From an uncultured Erysipelotrichaceae bacterium (GTDB lineage Bacteria; Bacillota_I; Bacilli_A; RF39; UBA660), in assembly GCA_902766875.1 (NCBI GenBank), contig CACXFI010000127.1, positions 1-18,331 of the forward strand: a stretch of DNA of 18,331 nt, read 5' to 3'. Under the pieces are notes generated by a model that made no database searches, had not been told where the DNA came from, and saw only the letters and a program-made list of their open reading frames with translations. Position numbers and translations under genes: made by a program. Positions within the stretch are counted from its first letter, which is position 1, and each line of letters opens with the position of its first letter. This document shows, piece by piece, positions 1 through 7,919 of this stretch.

Positions 1-1697
1 ACTTCAATTAATATATCTTTATTCTTTAATTCTTTATTAACAACAATCTTTCTACATATCTTAGTAATTTGTCTATCTAATTCTCTTATACCAGACTCTC
101 TAGTATAATTTTCTATAATCTTCATAATAGCCTCATCTGTAATCATAAAAGTATCTAAATTATAATCTTCTGCTAATTTAGGTATCAAATAATTTTTAGC
201 TATCTCTACTTTCTCAAAATTAGTATAACTAGATAATTCTATTATTTCTAACCTATCTCTTAAAGGAACAGGTATATTATCTATATTATTAGCCGTTAAT
301 ATAAACATAACTCTAGATAAATCAAATTCTTCTTCTATATAATTATCCATAAACATATAATTTTGTTCTTTATCTAAAACATCAAGTAAACTACTAGCCG
401 GATCTCCCTTATAATTAGAAGTCATCTTATCTATCTCATCAATTAAAAATAAAGGATTATTAACCTTAGCCTTCTTAATACCCTGAATAATCTTACCAGG
501 ATTAGCCCCTATATAAGTCCTTCTATGTCCCTTAATTTCTCCTTCATCATTAACTCCTCCAACACTAATCTTAACAAATTTCTTGTTTATAGCTGTAGCG
601 ATAGATTTAGCAATACTAGTCTTACCAGTACCAGGAGGTCCCACCAAACATATAATAGGCGTATTTAACCCAGCCGTATGATTTTTAATAGCTATATATT
701 CAATAATTCTGCTCTTAACTTCCTCTAACCCATAATGTGATTTATTAAGACTATCTTGAATTTCTTTTAAATCATAATTATCTATAGTAGATACATTCCA
801 AGGAAGCGATATTAACCAATCTATATAATTTCTTATAATAGTAATATCAGGACTACTAGGAGGAGCAAGTTCATATCTTTTTATCTCATCCTGTAATCTA
901 AATCTAATATTATCAGGTAGATTTAAAGATTCAATTTTATTATTTAATAAATTAATATCTCTTTCTTTTAAATCCGATTCTCCCAATTCTTCTTTTATTA
1001 ATTTTATCTTTTCCCTTAATATATATTCTTTTTGACTATTATCTAAATTATCTTTAAGTTTAGATTCAATATCATTCTCTAATTTAATATTTTCTAACTC
1101 AATATGCATATCCTCTATAATAGATCTCACTCTATTCATAGGATTAGACATACCAATATATTTTAATTTTGAAGGATAATTTAAAGGAAGTTCTCCAACT
1201 ATAATATCAGATAATTTACCAATGCTATCTACACCGCTTATTTTTCCTAACACACTATTTGTCATATAAGAAGAGGTATCAATATAATCATTTAAATCTC
1301 TAAGTAAAATTCTTTTTAAAGCATTAGCCTCATCTTCATTATAATCAAATTCTTTAGTAGCGATAACAAAAGCATTAAGAGTTTCATTATCTCCTTCTAT
1401 ATAGTTTAAAACTTCTACTCTATCTATACCTTGTATAGTAATTCTAAAATTACCATTAGGAAGTTCAATTTTAGAATTAATTTTACCTAAAATAAGCATT
1501 TTAGGTAAATCCCTATAATTAGGATTTTCTTCTAATGGATCGGTAAGATTAAGAAGTAAAATATAACTATCATTATATTTTATAGACTTATCTATAACAT
1601 ATTTATCTTTTACAGAACTAAACTCTATCTTAAGCTCATTATAAGGGAACAATATTAAATCTCTTAAAAATATAATTGGCAAATTAGTCTCAATCAT
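1..1697 (-). CDS. lon: Lon protease, ATP-dependent (5' part, cut by window edge)
   Basis: Cytosolic AAA+ serine protease that unfolds and degrades damaged and regulatory proteins. The frame is open for 565 codons from an ATG at 1697, preceded by a GGGAAGGA ribosome site, and runs off the left edge. The order matches Lon: an N-terminal substrate domain (starts MIETNLPIIFLRDLILFPYN), a charged coiled coil at about residues 190-250, Walker A GPPGTGKT near residue 350, Walker B LFLIDEID near residue 420, and a C-terminal AAA lid (YTRESGIRELDRQI). The proteolytic domain with the Ser-Lys dyad lies outside the window, so catalytic competence cannot be judged. It has its own promoter, so it is probably transcribed alone. 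The truncation is a window effect, not a pseudogene. Confidence 0.97.
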   Translation of the reverse strand, partial: MIETNLPIIFLRDLILFPYNELKIEFSSVKDKYVIDKSIKYNDSYILLLNLTDPLEENPNYRDLPKMLILGKINSKIELPNGNFRITIQGIDRVEVLNYIEGDNETLNAFVIATKEFDYNEDEANALKRILLRDLNDYIDTSSYMTNSVLGKISGVDSIGKLSDIIVGELPLNYPSKLKYIGMSNPMNRVRSIIEDMHIELENIKLENDIESKLKDNLDNSQKEYILREKIKLIKEELGESDLKERDINLLNNKIESLNLPDNIRFRLQDEIKRYELAPPSSPDITIIRNYIDWLISLPWNVSTIDNYDLKEIQDSLNKSHYGLEEVKSRIIEYIAIKNHTAGLNTPIICLVGPPGTGKTSIAKSIATAINKKFVKISVGGVNDEGEIKGHRRTYIGANPGKIIQGIKKAKVNNPLFLIDEIDKMTSNYKGDPASSLLDVLDKEQNYMFMDNYIEEEFDLSRVMFILTANNIDNIPVPLRDRLEIIELSSYTNFEKVEIAKNYLIPKLAEDYNLDTFMITDEAIMKIIENYTRESGIRELDRQITKICRKIVVNKELKNKDILIE

Positions 1698-1726
1698 AAT
1701 ATCGTTCCTTCCCATATATTTAAAAA

Positions 1727-1760
1727 TGAATTATCTTATTATTAATAATAAAATAATTCA
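1727..1760 (-). promoter_or_regulatory. 34-bp near-perfect palindrome in the lon leader
   Basis: Arms TGAATTATCTTATTATT (1727-1743) and AATAATAAAATAATTCA (1744-1760) are inverted copies with one mismatch, which becomes a G-U pair in the lon mRNA. It lies between the predicted lon start site (about 1780) and the ribosome site, and is followed in the mRNA by five U. It may be an operator, an mRNA hairpin, or a weak all-A/U attenuator. The function is inferred. Confidence 0.5.
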
Positions 1761-1786
1761 CTTCCTTTCTTTTCACTTGAGTAAAT

Positions 1787-1814
1787 ATTCTATCACAAAA
1801 AAAAAATATATCAA
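1787..1814 (-). promoter_or_regulatory. lon promoter
   Basis: -35 TTGATA (1809-1814), 16-nt spacer and -10 TAGAAT (1787-1792), preceded by TGA to give an extended -10. Predicted transcript start is near 1780, leaving a leader of about 80 nt. The -35 lies inside the 3' arm of the upstream gene's terminator hairpin. Confidence 0.65.
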
Positions 1815-1834
1815 GTAAATTTTGATATATTTTT
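1802..1834 (-). terminator. Terminator after the prepilin gene
   Basis: A 13-bp A/U stem (AAAAATATATCAA at 1802-1814 with its complement at 1822-1834) with a 7-nt loop. On the minus strand the stem runs into a long U tract just after the stop at 1836. Confidence 0.65.
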
Positions 1835-1835
1835 A

Positions 1836-2060
1836 TTAATTTAAATCACCAAATAATTTATCTTCGTCACCTTCACAATAAGCTTCTCCGATTTTCTTAC
1901 CTTCTACATAATCTTTACCAGTTATTTGACATCCAACCTTCGTCATAGAATCTTTTAAATACCCACCAAACATCTTAACAAGTGCTATAGCGACTACTGT
2001 AATAAAAGATATAATAAGTACATATTCAACTAAAGTTTGACCTTTATTATTAAGTTTCAT
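1836..2060 (-). CDS. Flp/Fap-type prepilin-like protein
   Basis: A 74-residue protein with a class III (type IV prepilin) leader: a short basic start MKLNNKG, a probable prepilin peptidase site after Gly7, Gln8 at +1, Glu12 at +5 (GQTLVEY), then one hydrophobic helix to about residue 31. This fits Flp/Tad pilins and TadE-like pseudopilins, which pack by this helix into an envelope fibre. The short C-terminal part is acidic and has two cysteines (44 and 62) that could form a disulfide. The ATG at 2060 is preferred over a GTG at 2069 because AGGTGA sits 5 nt upstream of the ATG. No prepilin peptidase, TadA ATPase or TadB/C is in the window, so the assembly partner is unknown. It has a strong promoter and a terminator of its own. 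Confidence 0.75.
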   Translation of the reverse strand: MKLNNKGQTLVEYVLIISFITVVAIALVKMFGGYLKDSMTKVGCQITGKDYVEGKKIGEAYCEGDEDKLFGDLN

Positions 2061-2082
2061 ACTCTTCACCTACTCTAACATA

Positions 2083-2111
2083 ATTATATAATTATATAAC
2101 CTTAAAGTCAA
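2083..2111 (-). promoter_or_regulatory. Promoter of the prepilin gene
   Basis: -35 TTGACT (2106-2111), 17-nt spacer and -10 TATAAT (2083-2088). This is one of the best matches to sigma-A consensus in the window. It starts right after the stop codon of the upstream exported-protein gene, so the pilin can be made independently of it. Confidence 0.75.
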
Positions 2112-2114
2112 TAA

Positions 2115-3401
2115 TTATTTTAAATCTATTACATAAGGATTATCCTTAGTACCATTACCATCTTTAACAATAACCTTATTATTTAAATATCCTACCGGTC
2201 TAATAGACAAAGAACTATCTATAGAAGCAGATATAACACTATTATCCTGAACACTAAATACTTTATCACTAGTATCTTTAATACTAGATATAGTATATCC
2301 ATTATTATTAAGATAACTATCACATAAATCTATTATATTAGGACATAATCTTAAATCTCTAGAATAAATATAATCACTAGGATAGATAAGACCTAAATAA
2401 CCATTCCATATCGTCTTAGTATCTCTTTCACTATCATATAAATTTTTACTATTATCATCCAAAGAGACACTTCCTAAATAATAATCATTCTTAACTAATA
2501 AACTAACACTATCCTTATCTATTTTATTCCAAAAAATATTAGATTCTGTAAAATTAGGATTAATCATTTTCATTATACTAGAAGCCTTAAAATTATTACT
2601 AATATCACTATATATATTATTATCTAAACTATCATTTCTAATTATTTTAATATTATCATTAAATAGTCCTATTATTCTCCATAACTCATTATTAAATTTT
2701 ATATAATTATTAGGATTATTACCATAATATCTAATATTATCATTGCTATCTTTCATAAGACCTACAATAGAATTATATAATATATTCTCATTATTGATAT
2801 TTACTTCTTCCATATTATTATCATTAAATAAAGTCTTAATTTTACTAACTAATGTATTATCTTCTACTACTTCATTATTATTTTCTACTACTTCTTCATT
2901 TTTAACTTTCTCTATACTATCATTATTTCCATTTTTAATAGAATACTTATCATCAATTTTATCTTTATCGTCAAAACTATCAGTATCAGTTAATACATAT
3001 AAATTAAAACTATAATTATAACTACATTTATTACTTACTTTAAGTACTATAGTCTTAGATATGTTAGCATCAATTAAATCCTTAACATAAGATGTATTTT
3101 CATCATGAACAATATCTATACACTCTTCTAATTTACTAGTATATAAGCCATAATACATAGATTTATCAGTAGGATTTAAAATATTTAAAGTAATATTAAT
3201 ATCATTATTAGAATAAGTATTAATTCTTCTATATTCTATAACATCAGATAAACTTATATCATAAGTTTTAGAATTAATATCTAAAGAAGCAACTACATAT
3301 TCTTCAGTAAATAAGGCATAAGTAGAATATATAGATAAACTAAATAAACCAATTATTATCACAAAAATTAAATATGTTTCTTTAATCTTTCTCATAATCA
3401 C
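2115..3401 (-). CDS. Exported Asn-rich surface-type protein, function unknown
   Basis: A 428-residue protein starting with a hydrophobic signal/anchor (about residues 9-30, ending YSTYALFTEE). Residues about 35-155 look like a beta-rich extracellular domain; the lead-in resembles the start of SipW/TasA-type secreted proteins, but only loosely. An acidic Asn/Glu-rich linker follows (about 155-205). The C-terminal part (about 205-428) contains NNYIKFNNELWRIIGLF, a WNGYLGLIYPSDY segment and a closing IRPVGYLNNKVIVKDGNGT, an arrangement I associate with repeated domains of large surface proteins in gut Bacilli. I cannot name the family or a function. Start: GTG at 3401 (4 nt from AAAGGG) or ATG at 3395 (10 nt); both are plausible. 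No terminator is visible before the prepilin gene. Confidence 0.7.
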   Translation of the reverse strand: MIMRKIKETYLIFVIIIGLFSLSIYSTYALFTEEYVVASLDINSKTYDISLSDVIEYRRINTYSNNDINITLNILNPTDKSMYYGLYTSKLEECIDIVHDENTSYVKDLIDANISKTIVLKVSNKCSYNYSFNLYVLTDTDSFDDKDKIDDKYSIKNGNNDSIEKVKNEEVVENNNEVVEDNTLVSKIKTLFNDNNMEEVNINNENILYNSIVGLMKDSNDNIRYYGNNPNNYIKFNNELWRIIGLFNDNIKIIRNDSLDNNIYSDISNNFKASSIMKMINPNFTESNIFWNKIDKDSVSLLVKNDYYLGSVSLDDNSKNLYDSERDTKTIWNGYLGLIYPSDYIYSRDLRLCPNIIDLCDSYLNNNGYTISSIKDTSDKVFSVQDNSVISASIDSSLSIRPVGYLNNKVIVKDGNGTKDNPYVIDLK

Positions 3402-3425
3402 TTATCCCTTTCCTATAATAATATA

Positions 3426-3455
3426 ATTATATCATTTATTTATATAATTAATCAA
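3426..3455 (-). promoter_or_regulatory. Promoter of the exported-protein gene
   Basis: -10 TATAAT (3426-3431) with TGA directly upstream (extended -10), 18-nt spacer and -35 TTGATT (3450-3455). The -35 is formed by the last codons of the upstream PBP gene. I see no terminator between the two genes. Confidence 0.6.
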
Positions 3456-5607
3456 TATACTTTTCTTTTAATTTAATATTTATAGTATCATTACTATTAA
3501 ATTTAGTACCTGGAGCAATACTTTGCTCATATACATAACCAGTACCTTCTAATTTATAATTAATATTAATCATTTTTAATAATTTATTAACATCTTTATA
3601 TGATAATCCTGTTAAATCAATCATAGTATTATCATAATCATTACTAACGAGTATAATATTATCTCCATTGTATAAAATATTATTTTTACTTGGATATTGA
3701 TTAATAATTTTACCATTAGTTCCTAAAGAAATTACTCTAATACCATTCTTTTCTAATTCTTTTTTAACTTCATCTATAGGTTTATTCAAATAAGAATCTA
3801 TTTTTATTTTTTTAGTATCAGTATTAGTAGCATCAATGTTCATATACTTACTTGTATTAACAACGACATCTTTTACAGCTGGTGCTATGTAATTGGTAGT
3901 ATCTTTCGGTTTTTTTACTGCCATATATACTATTAATTCAGGATTATCTTTAGGATAAATTCCTGCAAAAGAATAAATATAATCGCTACTACCAGTCATA
4001 TAACCATTAGTTTTATCATCCCATATCTGAGCAGTACCAGTTTTTCCTATCATCGGATAATCTTCCATATAATAAGCATTACCAGTACAATTAGCCTTAT
4101 CATCACAAATAACGCTTTCCATTAAATTCTTCATCTTATCTATAGTATCTTCACTAGCTACTGTCTTTATAGCTTCCCTTTGACCTTCATAAGTTATTTC
4201 TTTAGTATCAGTATCAACTATTTTATCTACTATATATGGTCTTAATAATTCTCCATTATTAGTAATAGCAGTTAATCCTTGTACTATTTGAATAGCAGTA
4301 GTATTAATACCCTGTCCATAACCAGCAGTAGCTACTTCTATTTCATAATTAAAATCAATATTACCAGAAGCTTCCCCATATAAAGGAAATCCCAAAGTTT
4401 CTCCAAAACCATAATCATTATAACAAGCATGTAATATTTTTTTATTAAGACCATTTTTAACTAAATTAGCAACAGCAATATTAGAAGATAAAGCAAATCC
4501 CTTATCATAAGTAATATTACCCCAACCAGCCTTATTCCAGTCCTTAATTGTAGTTTTCTCACCACTTGCATCTTCGTATGTCATACTACCAGAAGTATAA
4601 GTAGCATTACCATTATATAAATTGTTTTCTATATCACACATATAACTAAAAACTTTCATAACAGAACCTGGTTCATACGCATAACTAACTATCGGATCAA
4701 CATAAGAAGTAATATCTTTAATATTAGGATCAAACGAAGGATTAGATCCATAAGCCAAAATAGCTCCTGTTCTAGCATCAGCCACTAACATTAAAGCAAG
4801 TTCCGCTTTAGAATCATTTATAGTTTTCTCTAATGCGTTCTCTACAAATAATTGAATATTACTATCTATTGTTAAATAAACATCATCCCCATTTTGAGCT
4901 TCTTCTTTATATTCTCTTCCGTTAGCAATCTTATAACCATATCTATCACGTTCATATGTAATTTTACCAGCTTTCCCAGATAAAGTATCATTAAAATAAG
5001 ATTCTAATCCTAATTCTCCAACTTTCCAATCATTACCATAATCATCTTGTTTATTAACAGTATACCCTAACAAATAAGATGCAAATTTACCATTAGGATA
5101 ATATCTCTTTGTACTTTCTTCAAATCCAATACCAGGCAGATTCAAAGCTTCTATTTCTTCCTTTTGCAATTGAGTCAAATTCCTACTACCAATTCCTAAT
5201 TCTACCTGATATGCTTTTTTACTAAGTATTTTCTTTAAATCACTAACTTCCATATTTATATATGGTGCCAATTTAGTAGCAGTCATATCAATATCACTAA
5301 CATGCATTTGCTTCTCAGAATTTTCACTTCTACTAGGATCAAGATAAGCTATAACATTATAACTAGCCACATCATGAGCTAAACTATTCCCATCTTTATC
5401 ATATATACTACCTCTACTAGGTAAAATAATATCTTCTTCTATATTTCTATTTTTAATAAAAGCTGTAATAGTTTTATCTCCAACTTTATAATCAACTAAA
5501 CATAAATAACATATCCTATATATAAATAGAGAGAATAAAAGAACAACTAATAATAAAACTAATTTATTAGACTTAATTTTATTTAAATTACTTTTTCTTA
5601 GTTTCAT
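3448..5607 (-). CDS. Class B penicillin-binding protein (peptidoglycan transpeptidase) with two PASTA domains
   Basis: A membrane-anchored DD-transpeptidase that cross-links peptidoglycan, by position the septal FtsI/PBP2x/SpoVD-type enzyme. In 719 residues: a short basic cytoplasmic end, a TM helix (about 15-37), the PBP dimerisation domain (PSRGSIYD at 63-70), then the transpeptidase with all three motifs: SVMK (Ser315 nucleophile, Lys318), SSN (374-376) and KTG (522-524). Two C-terminal PASTA domains follow (about 600-656 and 660-714), as in PBP2x; SpoVD usually has one. In typical clusters this gene directly follows ftsL; here a nuclease gene intervenes. ATG at 5607 is preceded by GAGGTGG. 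It has its own promoter. pbpB, ftsI and spoVD are all possible names, so none is assigned. Confidence 0.95.
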   Translation of the reverse strand: MKLRKSNLNKIKSNKLVLLLVVLLFSLFIYRICYLCLVDYKVGDKTITAFIKNRNIEEDIILPSRGSIYDKDGNSLAHDVASYNVIAYLDPSRSENSEKQMHVSDIDMTATKLAPYINMEVSDLKKILSKKAYQVELGIGSRNLTQLQKEEIEALNLPGIGFEESTKRYYPNGKFASYLLGYTVNKQDDYGNDWKVGELGLESYFNDTLSGKAGKITYERDRYGYKIANGREYKEEAQNGDDVYLTIDSNIQLFVENALEKTINDSKAELALMLVADARTGAILAYGSNPSFDPNIKDITSYVDPIVSYAYEPGSVMKVFSYMCDIENNLYNGNATYTSGSMTYEDASGEKTTIKDWNKAGWGNITYDKGFALSSNIAVANLVKNGLNKKILHACYNDYGFGETLGFPLYGEASGNIDFNYEIEVATAGYGQGINTTAIQIVQGLTAITNNGELLRPYIVDKIVDTDTKEITYEGQREAIKTVASEDTIDKMKNLMESVICDDKANCTGNAYYMEDYPMIGKTGTAQIWDDKTNGYMTGSSDYIYSFAGIYPKDNPELIVYMAVKKPKDTTNYIAPAVKDVVVNTSKYMNIDATNTDTKKIKIDSYLNKPIDEVKKELEKNGIRVISLGTNGKIINQYPSKNNILYNGDNIILVSNDYDNTMIDLTGLSYKDVNKLLKMININYKLEGTGYVYEQSIAPGTKFNSNDTINIKLKEKYID

Positions 5608-5649
5608 CTATTCCACCTCTATTATTAATTTTATCATATATTTAAAAAG

Positions 5650-5694
5650 AAAAAAACAAATACTTAAAATTTTAAATAATTTTTAAGTATTTGT
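5650..5694 (-). terminator. Strong terminator after the DUF1016 nuclease gene
   Basis: A perfect 14-bp stem (ACAAATACTTAAAA at 5656-5669, complement at 5681-5694) with an 11-nt loop, followed on the minus strand by a run of T interrupted by one C. It separates the nuclease gene from the PBP gene. Confidence 0.8.
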
Positions 5695-5697
5695 CAA
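5669..5697 (-). promoter_or_regulatory. PBP promoter embedded in the preceding terminator
   Basis: Consensus -35 TTGACA (5692-5697), 17-nt spacer and -10 TAAAAT (5669-5674). The predicted start, near 5662, is inside the 3' arm of the terminator hairpin, so RNA from this promoter cannot form the terminator. A second possible extended -10 (TGATAAAAT) lies just upstream of the ribosome site. Confidence 0.65.
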
Positions 5698-5702
5698 CTA
5701 AT

Positions 5703-6590
5703 TTATATTAATTGATATTCTCTAGATATAATCCTATCATCAGAGCAATATTCTATAACATAATTATTATTCTTTTTACATATTATTATTCCCACAGTTT
5801 TATTTTCTTCTATAGTTTTAATATTTTTATCAACATAATTCATATATTTTTGTATTTGACCTGTATGATTAGAACTTAATGGAACTATCTTCAATTCTAT
5901 AACAACATAACATTTAAACTTAATATTGTATAAGAGTAAATCTATATAATTATATTTATTACCTATTTTAATTTTATACTCACTATCTATAAATGTAAAT
6001 CCATTACCTAATTCTTTTAAAAAAGATGCTATATCTTCCAATATTAATCTCTGTAATATATGCTCAGATATCTTATTATAATTATTACTATTTTTAATAA
6101 TTATAGGATTCTTAACCAAATCTATTACTCCAGTATTATCTTTAATTACTAATTTATTTTTAGTTTCATCAGATAATCTTTCGTATTCTTTTAATTTTAA
6201 CCTATAATCTAATTCTCTAACCGAAAGATGATTATCAATAGATACTTGAATATAATAATTTATCGAAGCATAAGATAAACCAAACAGTAACCTAATATGA
6301 CTCCACGTCAATTGTGTCCACAATGTGGACACTTTCTCATCATTAAATAAATTATAAAACTGTCTCATCCTAAACAATGTTCTTTTATTATATTTCCTAC
6401 CTACTTCTAAAACCAATTTTTTAGAATATTCATCTATTATATTATCTCCATACTTACCACCAGCTTCATTGAGTAACTTACCTATTTCAAAATAAGTAAT
6501 AACTTTATGTCTCTCCTTTGAATATTCCTTAACTTTTGAATATAATTCATCATCCATTATTTTATTTTTAATCTCATTATAATAATTCAT
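5703..6590 (-). CDS. DUF1016 / YhcG-type PD-(D/E)XK nuclease-domain protein
   Basis: A 295-residue protein with the two-part layout of the DUF1016/YhcG family: a helical N-terminal DUF1016_N part (about residues 20-135; YFEIGKLLNE, RTLFRMRQFYNLF, LTWSHIRLLFGL) and a C-terminal PD-(D/E)XK nuclease fold (about 170-290) with YIDLLLYN (Asp217), VVIELK (Glu232, Lys234) and a downstream GQIQKYMNYVD. The catalytic D-ExK set is intact. The family is widespread, often near mobile or restriction-type genes, and generally of unproven function. AAAGGAG precedes the ATG at a good distance. Its position between ftsL and the PBP gene is unusual, and terminators on both sides mark it as a separate unit, consistent with insertion of an accessory gene. 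I found no confident promoter. Its codon use looks like its neighbours'. Confidence 0.9.
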   Translation of the reverse strand: MNYYNEIKNKIMDDELYSKVKEYSKERHKVITYFEIGKLLNEAGGKYGDNIIDEYSKKLVLEVGRKYNKRTLFRMRQFYNLFNDEKVSTLWTQLTWSHIRLLFGLSYASINYYIQVSIDNHLSVRELDYRLKLKEYERLSDETKNKLVIKDNTGVIDLVKNPIIIKNSNNYNKISEHILQRLILEDIASFLKELGNGFTFIDSEYKIKIGNKYNYIDLLLYNIKFKCYVVIELKIVPLSSNHTGQIQKYMNYVDKNIKTIEENKTVGIIICKKNNNYVIEYCSDDRIISREYQLI

Positions 6591-6650
6591 ATTATCTCTC
6601 CTTTTTAATCATATATTTTAATGATTATCAAAGAAAAAATATGTCTAATT

Positions 6651-6676
6651 ATAAAAACGCTTGATGATTCAAGCGT
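6651..6676 (-). terminator. Terminator of the mraZ-rsmH-ftsL operon
   Basis: A perfect 8-bp stem ACGCTTGA / TCAAGCGT (6657-6676) with a 4-nt loop, followed on the minus strand by TTTTTAT. It lies just after the ftsL stop and ends the operon before the nuclease gene. Confidence 0.85.
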
Positions 6677-6696
6677 CTAATATTTATAATTTAAAT

Positions 6697-6993
6697 TTAT
6701 TTTATAGTTTTTATATTTTCACTATTGTAAGAAAGACCTTCATTAGCACTAACTTCTTTTACACTTTCCAAAGAAGCCAGTTCATTTATCTTCATAGCCA
6801 AACTAGAATTAGTATTTTCTTTCTCTTCTACTTCATTTTTTAAATCTTGTACTTCTAGATTAACTTTAGCTAAAGCAGTTTGAGCAAATACAACACCAAT
6901 AACTAGCGCTAATGTCATGACAATACCAAACCTATATGTGAATCTTTCAAACTTATTAACTTTCTTCTTATTCTTTTTTCTCATTGTAATCAT
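6697..6993 (-). CDS. ftsL: FtsL-like septum protein
   Basis: FtsL is a small bitopic protein of the divisome that forms a coiled coil with DivIC/FtsB and activates the septal wall synthase. This 98-residue protein has the right plan: a very basic cytoplasmic start (MRKKNKKKVNKFERF), one TM helix (about 22-44), then a heptad-like acidic/leucine stretch (about 45-80). FtsL sequences diverge strongly, so the call rests on topology plus position directly after rsmH. The first ATG (6993) overlaps the rsmH stop as ATGA; the next in-frame ATG (6984) is 9 nt from AAAGGA and may be the actual start. Confidence 0.8.
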   Translation of the reverse strand: MITMRKKNKKKVNKFERFTYRFGIVMTLALVIGVVFAQTALAKVNLEVQDLKNEVEEKENTNSSLAMKINELASLESVKEVSANEGLSYNSENIKTIK

Positions 6994-7919
6994 TCCTTTA
7001 TTCTTTCTATTACTCTTAATCTAGAACTTCTTGATCTATTATTTTCTTCTATTTCCAAATCACTAGGGACTAATCCCTTACAAATAATTTTATATTTAGG
7101 TAAATACTCTTCAGGTATAAATGGTAATTTAGCCATTTCTTTATCAATCTCACTATACTCTTTAAAAATTCTTTTAACTATCTTATCCTCTAATGATTGA
7201 AAAGTAATAACAGCTACCCTACCTCCTACATTTAAAATATCTAAACTATCTCTAAGAGCTATTTCTAAAACATCTAACTCTTTATTTACTTCTATTCTTA
7301 TAGCCTGAAAAACTCTTCTTGCTGGATGACTATCTCTCATAGCCTTCATAGGCATACCACTCTTAATAATATCCACTAATTCTAAAGTAGTCTCTATATC
7401 TTTAGTATTTCTATAATCAACTATCTTTTTAGCTATACTAGAAGCATACTTTTCTTCTCCATATTCCCTAAATATCCTAACTAAATCTATATATGAATAA
7501 GAGTTAACTACATCATAAGCAGAGAATTCTTGACTAGTATCCATTCTCATATCTAACTTAGCATCCTTATGGAAACTAAATCCTCTCTTCTCATCATCTA
7601 ACTGTACTGAACTTACCCCTAAATCAAATAATACACCATCTACACCAGACACACCTAATTTAGATAATTCTTCTTTAATACTGGCAAAATTACTTGCAAT
7701 AATCTTATAATTATTACCTATTTTAGATAAAATATCTTTACTATAATTTCTAGCATATTCATCTTGATCAAAAGCATATAAATATCCATTAGGTATTCTC
7801 TTTAATATTTCACTACTATGGCCCGCATAGCCCAAAGTACAATCCACATAAATACCTTTATCACGAATATTTAATAGTTCAATACTTTCTTTTAATAGTA
7901 CACTCTTATGCAAAGTCAT
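6990..7919 (-). CDS. rsmH: 16S rRNA (cytosine-1402-N4)-methyltransferase RsmH (MraW)
   Basis: SAM-dependent enzyme that N4-methylates C1402 in the decoding centre of 16S rRNA; conserved second gene of the wall/division cluster. The 309-residue product starts MTLHKSVLLKESIELL and has the SAM-binding motif VDCTLGYAGHS, then AFDQDEYA, GVLFDLGVSS, LDMRMD, and the C-terminal family block ending in NNRSRSSRLRVIERIKE. The ATG at 7919 is preferred over the 5-codon-longer frame because GAGGGGG lies 6 nt upstream and the family begins here. It overlaps the end of mraZ by 14 nt, implying translational coupling; its ribosome site lies within the last codons of mraZ. Confidence 0.97.
   Translation of the reverse strand: MTLHKSVLLKESIELLNIRDKGIYVDCTLGYAGHSSEILKRIPNGYLYAFDQDEYARNYSKDILSKIGNNYKIIASNFASIKEELSKLGVSGVDGVLFDLGVSSVQLDDEKRGFSFHKDAKLDMRMDTSQEFSAYDVVNSYSYIDLVRIFREYGEEKYASSIAKKIVDYRNTKDIETTLELVDIIKSGMPMKAMRDSHPARRVFQAIRIEVNKELDVLEIALRDSLDILNVGGRVAVITFQSLEDKIVKRIFKEYSEIDKEMAKLPFIPEEYLPKYKIICKGLVPSDLEIEENNRSRSSRLRVIERIKE

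Noticed and set aside
1..1697. lon as a truncated pseudogene lacking its protease domain
   Set aside because: The frame is intact up to the window edge; the missing part is simply outside.
2743..3015. A + strand open frame of 90 codons opposite the exported-protein gene
   Set aside because: It is low-complexity Leu/Ser/Thr sequence created by the Asn/Glu-rich linker on the other strand, with no ribosome site.
6661..6843. A + strand open frame of 60 codons opposite ftsL
   Set aside because: It starts inside the ftsL terminator and has no ribosome site; Phe/Tyr-rich antisense of ftsL.
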